Source: JALYYC01 sp039922495 (GTDB lineage Bacteria; Chloroflexota; Dormibacteria; CF-121). From it: a DNA stretch of 64,000 nt. Positions 26,549 through 34,863 of this stretch are shown piece after piece. Position numbers and translations under genes: made by a program. Numbering within the stretch: the stretch's first letter is position 1; each line of letters begins with the position of its first letter. The notes below the pieces were generated by a model. That model saw nothing but the letters and a program-made list of their open reading frames with translations. It was not told the origin of the DNA and did not search any database. The stretch spans positions 1 through 64,000 of the forward strand of contig JBDTEO010000028.1 of the NCBI GenBank assembly GCA_039922495.1. Reading direction: 5' to 3'.

Positions 26549-26913
26549 GGCGTCGCCCTCAGGTTGCGAGCGGCGCGCAGGTACACGAAGCGCATCGCCG
26601 CGGCCGGTCGCTCGGTGTTGACCAGCACCAGGACCCGGATGCAATGGGGAATGCTGCGTGCGTTGGTCGGCGGCACCTGCATCTCGTGGGCACAGAGGAG
26701 TGGCACATGCGTCCACCCCAGCCGGCGCGCCGCCGTGGCCGGAAACTCAGCCGTGAGGTCGGTTGTGGTCGTGAACCAGGCGCCCGCGATCTCCTGGGCG
26801 TCCAGCTGGTTTTCGGCCGCGAGCTGCTCGAGCAACTCGGTCGTCGCCTCCAGGATCGCCTCGGCCGAGTCGTCTTCCGTGGTTGTTGCGCCGCGAATGC
26901 CGCGTACCGCCAT
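26545..26913 (-). CDS. aroH: Chorismate mutase, AroH type
   Basis: A 122-residue monofunctional chorismate mutase of the trimeric AroH class. The active-site Arg lies in MAVRGIRGATTTEDD, and other typical blocks are WFTTTTDLTAEFPATAARRLGW and a late CIRVLVLVNT. It converts chorismate to prephenate, which tyrA then uses. The ATG at 26913 was chosen because AGGAGG precedes it by five bases. It is the first structural gene of the aro operon; the leader candidate at 26967-27062 lies upstream. Confidence 0.95.
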   Translation of the reverse strand: MAVRGIRGATTTEDDSAEAILEATTELLEQLAAENQLDAQEIAGAWFTTTTDLTAEFPATAARRLGWTHVPLLCAHEMQVPPTNARSIPHCIRVLVLVNTERPAAAMRFVYLRAARNLRATP

Positions 26914-26966
26914 TCCTACCTCCTGACGCGCCAAATTTCAATCGACATGGAGGAGGCCGGGTGTCG

Positions 26967-27062
26967 GACGGGGCGGGAGGAGCGGCGCTAGCTCGTCCCG
27001 AGCCGGTTCCGATCCGGCCCGAGATACGTGTAGGAATACCCCAGCGTGAAACGCCCCGTCAT
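26967..27062 (-). promoter_or_regulatory. Candidate leader peptide and attenuator of the aro operon
   Basis: Upstream of aroH a 24-residue frame (27062 to 26988) reads MTGRFTLGYSYTYLGPDRN and ends in a TAG. It has one Phe and three Tyr codons within nine codons, placed where an attenuator would sense tyrosyl- and phenylalanyl-tRNA. After the Tyr codons two hairpins compete: 27020-27000 (seven pairs) and 27003-26991 (GCTCG-GGA-CGAGC), sharing bases 27003-27000. Bases 27060-27052 (GACGGGGCG) also pair perfectly with 26975-26967, just past the stop. There is no U-run, so any termination would not be the simple type. The ribosome site (GGTGG) is weak. This is a pattern match, not a proven regulator. 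Confidence 0.35.
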
Positions 27063-27154
27063 GGTGCCACCGATCGTACACTGCCGGGGAGACGAGCGCA
27101 AGGGTAACCCGCGGGCGTAGTCATCTCCGACATCATTCACGGAGGAATTTCGGC

Positions 27155-27667
27155 ATGGGATCCAATCGTCTGCTGATCGCCGCGGCATCAACCTTCGCGC
27201 TCTCGCTGGCCCTCGCGGCCTGCGGCGGCACCGCCGGCTCCAACGGTGGTGCGGCCCAAAGCGCGTCCGCCAGCAGTGCGCTCATCCACACGACGTCGAT
27301 GAAGGTCGGCTCGAAAACCGAGACCGTCCTCAAGAATCAGAAGGGGTTGACCCTCTATTACTTCACCCCGGATACCGCGACGACGATCGCCTGCACGGGG
27401 GCTTGCGCGAGCCTCTGGCCGCCACTGACCACCACCGGCACGCCGACGAGCAATCCCACGCTGCCCGGCGCGCTTACCACGGTCAACGGCGCCAACGGCA
27501 ACCAGGTCGTCTATAACGGCCATCCGCTCTACACCTACTCGAAGGACGGCGACTCCGGTGACGCCTACGGCGAGGGCATCGGGGGCAAGTGGTTCGCGGT
27601 CACGCCGGAGCTGGCCGCGACCGCGGCTTCCCCACAACCGACCAGCAGCTACAAGCCGGCGTACTGA
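27155..27667 (+). CDS. Lipoprotein with two secreted repeats (PF03640 type)
   Basis: A 170-residue lipoprotein. The signal peptide ends in LAAC (Cys about 23), followed by a Ser/Ala/Gly linker. Two copies of the secreted repeat of unknown function follow: KNQKGLTLYYFTPDT with CTGACASLWPPL, and VVYNGHPLYTYSKDGDSGD with GKWFAVTPE. Such proteins sit on the outer face of the membrane, often near redox or cytochrome genes. GGAGG precedes the ATG by nine bases. It diverges from the aro operon across 241 bases and converges with the M23 peptidase. Confidence 0.9.
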   Translation: MGSNRLLIAAASTFALSLALAACGGTAGSNGGAAQSASASSALIHTTSMKVGSKTETVLKNQKGLTLYYFTPDTATTIACTGACASLWPPLTTTGTPTSNPTLPGALTTVNGANGNQVVYNGHPLYTYSKDGDSGDAYGEGIGGKWFAVTPELAATAASPQPTSSYKPAY

Positions 27668-27677
27668 GACTTCGCTA

Positions 27678-29126
27678 TTACCGGACGGGCGCGGCGAGCG
27701 GAGCCGCCGTCGGCGCCGGCGCGGCGTCCGTCACCGGCAATAGCTGCATCGGGTCGACCGGGCTGTTGTCGATGCGGACCTCGAAGTGCGTGTGGGGGCC
27801 GGTCGAGTTGCCGGTCGACCCCACCAGGCCGATCAACTGGCCGCGCTTCACGACATCCCCTTCCCTGACACCGATCAGTAGGAGGTGCCCGTAGAGGGTC
27901 TTGAGCCCGGTGTCGTGCTGGAGGACGACATAGTTGCCGTAGCCAACCAGGATGCCACTGGCGTCCGTCATCGACCGCGCCAGTACCACCACGCCGTCCG
28001 CCGCGGCGAAGACCGGCGTCCCGAGCGGGACCGCGAGGTCGACCCCGGTGTGGAAGTGCGGGAAGCCGGCGTAGGCGGCCTCGAAGGCGTACGGCGTCGG
28101 ACCAAATCCCTGGCTGATGGTCGCGTGCGGGATCGGCATGAGCAACTTGCCGGTCGCGGTCAGGGCCGGATCGGTCGAGATCAGCCGGGCGGTTTTCTGG
28201 AAGGTCTGCTGCGCCCAGACGGCCTGCTGGATCTGGCTCAGGACATTGTCGGTCTTCATCCGGATCAGCTTCGCTCGCCGGACGGCGACATCCGGCGTGT
28301 CCGTCTGGGTCGCATCGAGAGCCCCCAGGGCTTCGTCGATGGTCACTTGCAGCTGGGCCTGAAGCGATTGCTCGGTTTGGATCTGCTGGGCGAGGGTCGC
28401 GCGCGCCAGCGTCAGCGTCTTGCCGATCTCGCCCTGCTTGGAGCGGGTCCGCTTGAGATTGGCCTCGGCGTGCGCCAGGGCCACATCATCGGCCTGGACT
28501 GCGGACACCAGGCCTCGCTCACGGTCGACGACCACGTCGCTGTACCCGACCGACTCAAGGAAGCCGCCGAAGCCGCCGGCCCGGAGGATGCTGACAAAGA
28601 AGTTGTTTTGATGCTTGTACAGCTGGCGGACAATGACGCTGAGTTGGGCGCGGTCCGTTTGTACGCGGGCGGTCGCCTGCCGGTGCTGGCGAGTGACATC
28701 GGCGATCCGGGTGTCGAGCTGGGCCAGTTGGCGCTCGTTATCGAGGATTTGTTGGCCCAGGCCAACCAGCCCGGCCTGGGAATCGGTGAGGGCCTTCTCC
28801 AGCATCAGGGCATGCGCCTCGGCGGCCGTCAGATCGCCGATCAGCTGCGCCTGGGCCTGCCGGTTCTGCAGCGTCTGACTCGTCGCGGTTGCCGAAGGGG
28901 CGGCTGAAGGGGTGGGCGCGGGCGTCGTGGTCGGGCTGGCGATCGGAGTTGCGACCGGGGGTGGCGTGGACGATACCTCCACCGCCGGCGAGACAGCCGG
29001 GGACGCCACGGGATCCGCGACGGTGTCCGCCAGCGCGAGCGTCGGCATCAACAGCAGGCCGGCCGCCACGGTTAAAGCGAGCCCAACAATAACGACCAGG
29101 CGGCGCCTTTGCGGCGCAGCCGTCAC
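27678..29126 (-). CDS. M23-family peptidoglycan endopeptidase with coiled-coil N-domain
   Basis: A 482-residue exported cell-wall hydrolase. A signal peptide (about 8-34) is followed by a Pro/Thr-rich linker, then a long coiled coil (about 85-310) like those of EnvC and other amidase activators. The C-terminal LytM domain keeps the zinc ligands: His and Asp in FHTGVDLAVP, then GHLLLIG and HTHFEVRIDN. It would cut peptide bridges in peptidoglycan or activate amidases during division. It diverges from the LysM-CHAP gene at 29413 across a structured intergenic region, which suggests linked control. Confidence 0.93.
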   Translation of the reverse strand: MTAAPQRRRLVVIVGLALTVAAGLLLMPTLALADTVADPVASPAVSPAVEVSSTPPPVATPIASPTTTPAPTPSAAPSATATSQTLQNRQAQAQLIGDLTAAEAHALMLEKALTDSQAGLVGLGQQILDNERQLAQLDTRIADVTRQHRQATARVQTDRAQLSVIVRQLYKHQNNFFVSILRAGGFGGFLESVGYSDVVVDRERGLVSAVQADDVALAHAEANLKRTRSKQGEIGKTLTLARATLAQQIQTEQSLQAQLQVTIDEALGALDATQTDTPDVAVRRAKLIRMKTDNVLSQIQQAVWAQQTFQKTARLISTDPALTATGKLLMPIPHATISQGFGPTPYAFEAAYAGFPHFHTGVDLAVPLGTPVFAAADGVVVLARSMTDASGILVGYGNYVVLQHDTGLKTLYGHLLLIGVREGDVVKRGQLIGLVGSTGNSTGPHTHFEVRIDNSPVDPMQLLPVTDAAPAPTAAPLAAPVR

Positions 29127-29177
29127 CCCAAGTCGAATCTTTACAGCCCTTCCTAAATGTTTACAGCCGACTGCCGG

Positions 29178-29354
29178 AGGCCCGATCCGCCCTGCCAGAA
29201 ATGCTACCGATTCGGGCCCTTCCTGCCCGCTGCGTATTCAATCCGGTGGCGCCACCTTCCCGGGCGCCAAGCGTCAAGTTTGCCCTATTTGCCGGTTTTT
29301 GTCACGGCCTTACGGCTTCGAGGTTGGCGGTTGCCCGAAAGGGCACAAACCGTC
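29178..29354 (+). promoter_or_regulatory. Structured 5' region before the LysM-CHAP gene
   Basis: The gap of 286 bases between the M23 and LysM-CHAP genes holds no gene but clear dyads. GGCCCGA at 29179-29185 pairs with TCGGGCC at 29212-29218. A stronger hairpin has GGCGGTT (29326-29332) against AACCGTC (29348-29354), with an inner GCCC-GAAA-GGGC tetraloop stem and a three-base bulge. Riboswitches for cyclic di-AMP often precede such cell-wall genes, but I cannot match that consensus here. It could be a leader RNA, a terminator-like attenuator or a processing site. Confidence 0.35.
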
Positions 29355-29412
29355 CCAGGACCTGTGCTACCATGCACCGGAAAACCAACTCGGCCAACAA
29401 GGGGGAAGTGCT

Positions 29413-30405
29413 CTGGCACAGAGCCGGTTTTTAACGCATACGCTTGTGCTCCTGGCGGCGGCGCTAATACCTATATTGACCGCATTCGATCGCCTTCACA
29501 CCGATGTGGTGTACGGCGCGAATCCGAGCCTCCCCATCACCTCGGTGAAGGCTACCCACGTTGACGACGTGGTGCTGAGCTCAGGCGGCTACATCATGAA
29601 GGTCAGTGCCTCAACGGCGGATACGCCTACCCGTCGGGATGTCATCTACTACACGATGAAGCCGGGTGACACGGTCCAGAACGTGGCTGGCCGCTTCGGC
29701 CTGACCGTTGAAACCCTCCGCTGGGCCAACAACATCCTTGATCCGACCGGGGTCACCCAGGGGCACCGGATCGTCATCCCACCCGTCAACGGGATCCTGG
29801 TCAAGGTCGGGTCCGACACCAAGCTGAACGCCCTGGCCACCCAGTACCACGTGCAGGTCCAGGACATCGTCGATTTCAACCTGATTCGCGATCCCGACCA
29901 TCTCAAGGCCGGCAACATGCTGATGCTGCCCGACGGCATCGGGCCGCCCCTGGATACGCCGACGGTCGGCAAGCGTACCGTCAAAACCGTCACCTGGAAC
30001 CGCTTCGGGAAGCCCGTGACCACCTTCAGCGTCACCTACTCGAATTCCTCCACCCCCACCTACAGCAATACCCCTGTCACCGGCTCTGGTGGCAAGTTCC
30101 CCTACGGTTATTGCACCTGGTGGGTGGCGCACAAGCGCTTCGTGCCCTGGAACGGCGACGCGTGGCAATGGTGGTACAACGCCCAGCAGTTCGGCTTCGC
30201 GGAAGGCCAGTACCCGCAGGTGGGCTCGATCATGGTCCAGGGCATTAGCTGGTCCTCCCCCGTCGGGCACGTCGCCTATGTCGAGTCGGTCAACCCGGAT
30301 GGGTCCTTCACCGTTTCCGAGATGAACTACGGACGCTGGGGCGTCGTCGACTACCGCACGATCAAGTCCACCGCCGGCTTAGACCTGCTGGGCTTCATCT
30401 ACTAG
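29413..30405 (+). CDS. LysM-CHAP cell-wall hydrolase, start codon unclear
   Basis: A protein of about 330 residues with an N-terminal signal anchor (HTLVLLAAALIPILTAF), two LysM domains (KPGDTVQNVAGRFGLTVETL, and VGSDTKLNALATQYHVQVQD), a Ser/Thr linker and a C-terminal CHAP amidase domain. The CHAP Cys is in YGYCTWWVA and the His in SPVGHVAYVE. It binds and cuts peptidoglycan at the cell surface. No ATG, GTG or TTG lies in frame before the signal segment. CTG at 29413 sits six bases after GGGGGA and is reported as the start; a GTG at 29446 would trim the signal. A start-region error is also possible. Confidence 0.85.
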   Translation: MAQSRFLTHTLVLLAAALIPILTAFDRLHTDVVYGANPSLPITSVKATHVDDVVLSSGGYIMKVSASTADTPTRRDVIYYTMKPGDTVQNVAGRFGLTVETLRWANNILDPTGVTQGHRIVIPPVNGILVKVGSDTKLNALATQYHVQVQDIVDFNLIRDPDHLKAGNMLMLPDGIGPPLDTPTVGKRTVKTVTWNRFGKPVTTFSVTYSNSSTPTYSNTPVTGSGGKFPYGYCTWWVAHKRFVPWNGDAWQWWYNAQQFGFAEGQYPQVGSIMVQGISWSSPVGHVAYVESVNPDGSFTVSEMNYGRWGVVDYRTIKSTAGLDLLGFIY

Positions 30406-30485
30406 CCGACCGACGCCGCGCCGTTCGGCCTAGGCGACGTCGAGGCCCTGCGCGCCGGCCTGAACGGGTGGCCACAGAACTCCGG

Positions 30486-30878
30486 TTATTTTTTGGCGAA
30501 GAATCCTCCCAGAACGCCGATCACAGCTCCGCCAATCGCCCCGGCAAGGAGCCCGACCAGGACATTCAACGCCGGCTTTCCAAAGGCAACGTAAACTAGG
30601 CCACCAACACCACCGCCAATCGCTCCTGCCAGTGAACCGGTGATCGCGCCGCTACGCAGGTCGCCCGATCGGGAAGCGCCACGAGCCCCCGCCCGCCAGA
30701 GAATCGCGACCGGCAGGAGGATGGCCATGCCAACGAGGAGGATCTCGGGGATCCAGGAGAACATCGGTGCAAGGCCGAGGATCGCCAGGACGACACTGCC
30801 GGCCCCGAGCATGCCGCCTGCCCGAAGACCGTCCCAGATGACCGTTCGATTCAAGGGAGCGTGAGCATCCGAGGTCAA
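30486..30878 (-). CDS. Small glycine-rich membrane protein
   Basis: A 130-residue protein with four likely membrane helices (GSVVLAILGLAPMF, ILLVGMAILLPVAIL, then two glycine-zipper spans AGAIGGGVGGLVYV and LLAGAIGGAVIGVLGG). I do not recognise a family. The TTG at 30878 is the best early start, but no strong ribosome site is seen and an ATG at residue 23 is possible. It ends FFAKK. Divergent from the M20 peptidase by 17 bases, so the promoters must overlap the coding starts. It may be a small channel or a structural membrane protein. Confidence 0.55.
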   Translation of the reverse strand: MTSDAHAPLNRTVIWDGLRAGGMLGAGSVVLAILGLAPMFSWIPEILLVGMAILLPVAILWRAGARGASRSGDLRSGAITGSLAGAIGGGVGGLVYVAFGKPALNVLVGLLAGAIGGAVIGVLGGFFAKK

Positions 30879-30895
30879 CTTGAGAAGATAGTGAC

Positions 30896-32290
30896 ATGGC
30901 AGACGCTGAGCAATTGCTGGAGCAGACCCGCGAGGAGGGTCTGAGGGAGCTCGAAGCCTTCCTTCGAATTCCCAGCATCTCGAGCCAGCCGGACCGGGCC
31001 GACGACGTTCGCCGGGCGGCCGCCCATCTGGTCGACCAGTATCAGCGGATCGGCCTCGAGAACGCCGAGGTCCTCGAGACGGAAGGCCACCCGGTCGTGT
31101 ACGCCGATTGGCTCCGGGCGCCGGGAAAGCCAACCGTCCTGCTCTACGGGCACTACGATGTGCAGCCGGTCGATCCACTCGACCTCTGGACAACGCCGCC
31201 CTTTGAGCCGCGTCAGGCTGATGGCCAGCTCTTCGGCCGCGGGTCATCCGATGACAAGGGGCAGATCGCGATTCACTGGCAGGCCATCCACGCGCTGCTG
31301 AGCACGACCGGCGAGCTCCCGCTCAACCTGAAAGTGATCGCCGAGGGCGAGGAGGAGATCGGCAGCCCCCATTTCGAAGCCTTCGTGGAGAAATATCGCG
31401 AACGCCTCAAGGCGGACTATGTCGTCGTCAGCGATACGGCGATGGCGGCCAAAGGCCTGCCGGCGATCACCTACGCCTTGCGCGGCCTGGTCTATTTCGA
31501 GTTTCGGGTCGAGGCGAGCAACACCGACCTCCACTCTGGGAGCTTCGGTGGGATCGCGCCGAACCCCGCGCAGGCCCTGGCCGAGATCCTGGTCCAGCTC
31601 AAGGACCCCAATGGCCGGATCCTGATTCCCGGGTTCTACGACGGGGTGCGAGCGCTGACCGAGGATGAGCGGCGGCAGTTTGCCCGCGCCCCCTTTGACG
31701 AGGAAGAGACCAAGAAGACGTACGGACTGGAAGCGCTGCACGGCGAACCGGGCTTTACCCCGACCGAGCGGGTGTGGGCTCGCCCGACACTGGAGGTCAA
31801 CGGCATCTGGGGTGGCTACCAGGGACCGGGAACGAAAACCATCATTCCGGCATGGGCGGCGGCCAAGGTCTCGTGTCGCCTGGTTCCGGACCAGGACCCG
31901 AGCGCGGTCTCGCAGGCCCTTCGGGACTATGTCGACGCGGTCCGACCCAAAACGGTGCGCGTCACGGTCAAGGAGCTCAGCGGCTTCGGTGATCCATGGA
32001 TCACCCCGACGGATCATCCGCTGGTTGCCGCGGCGTCGCTGGCGCTGGCCAGGGTCTACGGCAAGGACCCGGCGCTCATCCGCGCCGGCGGATCGATCGG
32101 GGCGGTCGAGGCGATGAGCCGGCATCTCCATACGCCGTGCCTGCTGGTGGGGTTCGTCCTGCCGGACTGCTTCGCCCACGCCCCGAACGAACGGCTCGAC
32201 CTCGAGAGTTTTTATCTCGGCCGGCGCGCGGCGGTCCATCTGTGGGAAGAAATCGCCCGCATCGGTGTCCCGGCGGGCGTTAGTCCCTAG
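30896..32290 (+). CDS. M20-family metallopeptidase (dipeptidase)
   Basis: A 464-residue zinc peptidase of the M20 (CNDP-like) family. The metal and catalytic residues are in VLLYGHYDVQPVDP, FGRGSSDDKGQ, EGEEEIGSPH and a later ASNTDLHSGSFGG lid-domain His. The C-terminal catalytic His falls in the expected region (LPDCFAHAPNERLD). It has no signal peptide, so it hydrolyses small peptides in the cytoplasm. The ATG at 30896 matches the family N-terminus. Its stop overlaps the convergent tag gene by four bases. Confidence 0.94.
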   Translation: MADAEQLLEQTREEGLRELEAFLRIPSISSQPDRADDVRRAAAHLVDQYQRIGLENAEVLETEGHPVVYADWLRAPGKPTVLLYGHYDVQPVDPLDLWTTPPFEPRQADGQLFGRGSSDDKGQIAIHWQAIHALLSTTGELPLNLKVIAEGEEEIGSPHFEAFVEKYRERLKADYVVVSDTAMAAKGLPAITYALRGLVYFEFRVEASNTDLHSGSFGGIAPNPAQALAEILVQLKDPNGRILIPGFYDGVRALTEDERRQFARAPFDEEETKKTYGLEALHGEPGFTPTERVWARPTLEVNGIWGGYQGPGTKTIIPAWAAAKVSCRLVPDQDPSAVSQALRDYVDAVRPKTVRVTVKELSGFGDPWITPTDHPLVAAASLALARVYGKDPALIRAGGSIGAVEAMSRHLHTPCLLVGFVLPDCFAHAPNERLDLESFYLGRRAAVHLWEEIARIGVPAGVSP

Positions 32291-32889
32291 ACCCGAGGCT
32301 TGCGCCGTGCGGGCCTGACGAACCGGCGGCGCACCTGTTCGACTTCATCGCGGACCTGGCAGCCCTTCAGGTGGTCATTCACGATGCCGACCGCCTGCAT
32401 AAACGCGTAGACCGTGGTCGGGCCGACAAAGCTCCATCCCCGGCGCTTCAGGTCCCTGCTCATCGCCGCCGCTCCGGTCGGCGTCGGTTCGAGGGCCCAG
32501 GCGTACGCCGCGAGGCTGCCAAATTCATCCGTGAGGTCCAGGCAACGCCGGGCATTGTTGATGGTTGCGAGAATCTTGGCCTCGTTGCGGACGATGCCCA
32601 CGTCGTCGAGCAGGCGCCCGACCGTGCGGCTGTCGAAGCGGGCGATCGCCTCGATGTCGAAGTTACGGAAGGCGCGCCGGAAGTTCTCCCGCTTGCGCAG
32701 AATGATCAGCCAGCTCAGTCCCGACTGAAAGCCTTCCAGGCAAACCTTTTCGAAGAGGCGCCGATCGTTCTTGATCGGCCGGCCCCACTCGCGGTCGTGA
32801 TAGCGGCGATAGAGCGGATCCCCGGTGCCCCACCAGCAACGAGGAATCCCATCCTCGCCGACCACGATCCCCTCGGGCCGCTGGGCCAC
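32287..32889 (-). CDS. tag: DNA-3-methyladenine glycosylase I
   Basis: A 200-residue Tag glycosylase that removes 3-methyladenine from alkylated DNA. The family start is RCWWGTGDPLYRRYHDREWG, followed by LFEKVCLEGFQSGLSWLIIL and KRENFRRAF. The zinc ligands are probably the early Cys and His and the late pair in NDHLKGC. It has the usual length. The start lies one base beyond the 3' end of the hydrolase gene, so it is the downstream member of a small minus-strand operon. It is the second DNA glycosylase in the window, of a different fold from the one at 6972. Confidence 0.96.
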   Translation of the reverse strand: MAQRPEGIVVGEDGIPRCWWGTGDPLYRRYHDREWGRPIKNDRRLFEKVCLEGFQSGLSWLIILRKRENFRRAFRNFDIEAIARFDSRTVGRLLDDVGIVRNEAKILATINNARRCLDLTDEFGSLAAYAWALEPTPTGAAAMSRDLKRRGWSFVGPTTVYAFMQAVGIVNDHLKGCQVRDEVEQVRRRFVRPARRKPRV

Positions 32890-33972
32890 CTAGCCCTTGA
32901 GCAAGCCGTCGAAGAACGCGATCGAGCGCTCCATCGCGGTGTTGAAGCTGTTCGAGATGTTGTGATTGTCGCCAGGATAGGTGAACAGCTGGGCCGGCTT
33001 GCCGGCCGCGGTCAGCTCCTTGAGCAGCGTCTGCGAGAAGGCGAGGGGCACATCCGCATCGGCGGTGCCGTGATGCAGTTGCACCGCCGTCGTGACATCG
33101 TCCATGAAGGTGTTCGGGGAAATCGAATCCCAGAAGGTTGGGTTCTGGTCTGGGGTGCCAAAGCGGTTGATGAAGTCCTGGCGCCAGCTCCGATTGAGCG
33201 AGGGGGGCGAACTGTCCTGCGGCGGTGGATGCCAGTTGAGGAGGTCGCGGTATGGGGCGACGACGCCGGCCCAGATGGCCGCGGCCCTGATCTCGTGGTT
33301 GATCACCAGCGATCGAAGCGTGATATGGCCGCCCATCGAGTGCCCCCAGAACCCGATTCGGTTGGGATCGGCCTCGGGAAACTGCTGCAGCGTGGCGAGG
33401 GCATTCAGCACGTCGACCGTGTAGTCGGGGGTCCCGTACGCGCTTGACGGTTGACCCTGCGAGCTGCCGTGGCCACGGTAGTCGGACTTGAAAACGATGT
33501 AGCCATGGCGGGCGAGCGCATCGACGTAGGCGACGTAGCGCTCGGTGGTCCGATACTGCGCCGGCGGGATATAACCGTGGTTGAAGATGATGACCGGCCA
33601 GCCCGAGGTTGGGGCCGCGCCCGACGGGACGGTCAGCAGGCCGCGGATCGTGAGCCCGTCCGACGTGTAGGTCGCGATCGACTGACGGTAGTTGCTGCCG
33701 GCCGGCAGGGCCTGGGTCATTGACAGCGCGCTGCCCGGATAGCTCCGGGCACGCATGGCAGCGATCGCCAGCGGCACTGGCGGCGGGGTCGCGGTAGCGG
33801 TGGGCGTTGGACTCGGCACGGGTGCGTGGGACGTCTTTGGCCGGCTGGCGGTCGACGACTGGCAGGCCGCCACGCCGAGCGTCGCAATGCCAAGCACCGT
33901 CATTCCGCCCGCCGAGATGAACTGACGCCGGCTAAGAGGAATGGCAGTGTGGGTTTCTGCCATTCCTCTCAT
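32890..33972 (-). CDS. Tat-exported alpha/beta-hydrolase lipoprotein
   Basis: A 360-residue lipoprotein hydrolase. The N-terminus has a twin-arginine motif (SRRQFISAGG) and a lipobox (GVAAC), then a Pro/Thr linker. The serine hydrolase fold shows VIIFNHGYIP, the nucleophile elbow GFWGHSMGGH, an acidic residue in GTADADVP and the final His in GDNHNIS. It resembles dienelactone hydrolases and S9-type peptidases. Acting outside the membrane, it may cleave esters or short peptides. The ATG at 33972 is reported; ATG at 33963 is also possible. It is 19 bases from the htrA end and probably co-transcribed with it. Confidence 0.9.
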   Translation of the reverse strand: MRGMAETHTAIPLSRRQFISAGGMTVLGIATLGVAACQSSTASRPKTSHAPVPSPTPTATATPPPVPLAIAAMRARSYPGSALSMTQALPAGSNYRQSIATYTSDGLTIRGLLTVPSGAAPTSGWPVIIFNHGYIPPAQYRTTERYVAYVDALARHGYIVFKSDYRGHGSSQGQPSSAYGTPDYTVDVLNALATLQQFPEADPNRIGFWGHSMGGHITLRSLVINHEIRAAAIWAGVVAPYRDLLNWHPPPQDSSPPSLNRSWRQDFINRFGTPDQNPTFWDSISPNTFMDDVTTAVQLHHGTADADVPLAFSQTLLKELTAAGKPAQLFTYPGDNHNISNSFNTAMERSIAFFDGLLKG

Positions 33973-33991
33973 CGTCCCATGTTGAGCCGGT

Positions 33992-34863
33992 TTACGTGTT
34001 CGATCCGTTCTCGAGGCTCGGCAGCAGCTGCTGCACGGTATTACTCGGAATCGCGAACCCAACACCGACGTTGCCGTTGACCGGGCTCTCGATCGATTCG
34101 TTGATGCCGATGATTTGGCCCTGGTTATTCAACAGGGCGCCGCCGGAGTTGCCCGGGTTGATGGCCGCGTCAACCTGGATCAGGTTGGACGGGATGTTGC
34201 CGTTCGCGCCGGAGTTGGTCCGATGCAGGCCGGACACGATGCCGGCACTCAGCGACTCGGTCAGCCCGAAGGGCGCGCCGATGGCGTAAACGGAGTCGCC
34301 GACCAGGAGCGCGTCCGAGTTCCCGAACACCACCGGGTGAAGGCTGGGCGACGCCACCGAGACATGAATCACGGCCAGGTCGGCGCTCGAATTGATGCCG
34401 ACCAGCGTCGCCGTGGCCGTCTGGCCGTTACTGAAGGTCACCTCCATGCTCTGCGCACCGGAGACCACGTGCGCGTTGGTCACGATGTTGCCGGCGGTGT
34501 CGACCACGAGACCCGAGCCGGTGCCCTGTCCCGTGCTTGCGAAGCGACCCTGCACTTGCGTGGTGATGGTGACGACCCCGGGGGAGACCTGCGTGTACAT
34601 GCTGGCCAGTGACGTATGCCACCGCCGGCGGTGCCGGTTGATACGACCGGACTCGACGCCACCGCAGTGGTTGGCTGCGCGCGGTTGATCAACTCCGCGG
34701 TGGCGGCCCCACTGGCCATGCTACCGGCGAGCACGGCGAGGGCGAATCCCGCCGCCAGCCGGCGCGAGACCCGCCTCGGTGGCCTGGGCGTGGCCGGCTC
34801 GGCGCTGGCCGGGGGATCAGCCGGCGGATCAACGGTTGGAGTCTGAAGATTCTCTGCGATCAT
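33992..34863 (-). pseudogene. HtrA-type serine protease broken by a frameshift
   Basis: Two adjacent frames make one trypsin-like HtrA protease. The first (34863 to about 34615) encodes a cytoplasmic Pro-rich tail, a membrane anchor (RLAAGFALAVLAGSMASGA) and a linker ending GTAGGGI. The second (about 34612 to 33992) continues SLASMYTQVSPGVVTIT with the full protease domain: His in TNAHVVSG, Asp in SSADLAVI and Ser in NPGNSGGALL. Joining them needs a net loss of one base near 34608-34625. No PDZ domain follows; the frame ends SLENGSNT. It could be a true mutation, programmed slippage or a sequence error. Translation could also restart at the ATG at 34600, giving a soluble protease. Confidence 0.8.

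Noticed and set aside
27062..27072. GGTGGCACC on the minus strand, resembling the T-box core before aroH
   Set aside because: Only nine bases match, the GCG that normally follows is absent, and no specifier stem could be seen upstream.
29178..29412. Cyclic di-AMP or cyclic di-GMP riboswitch before the LysM-CHAP gene
   Set aside because: The conserved core blocks of either class could not be found, so only an unnamed structured region is reported.
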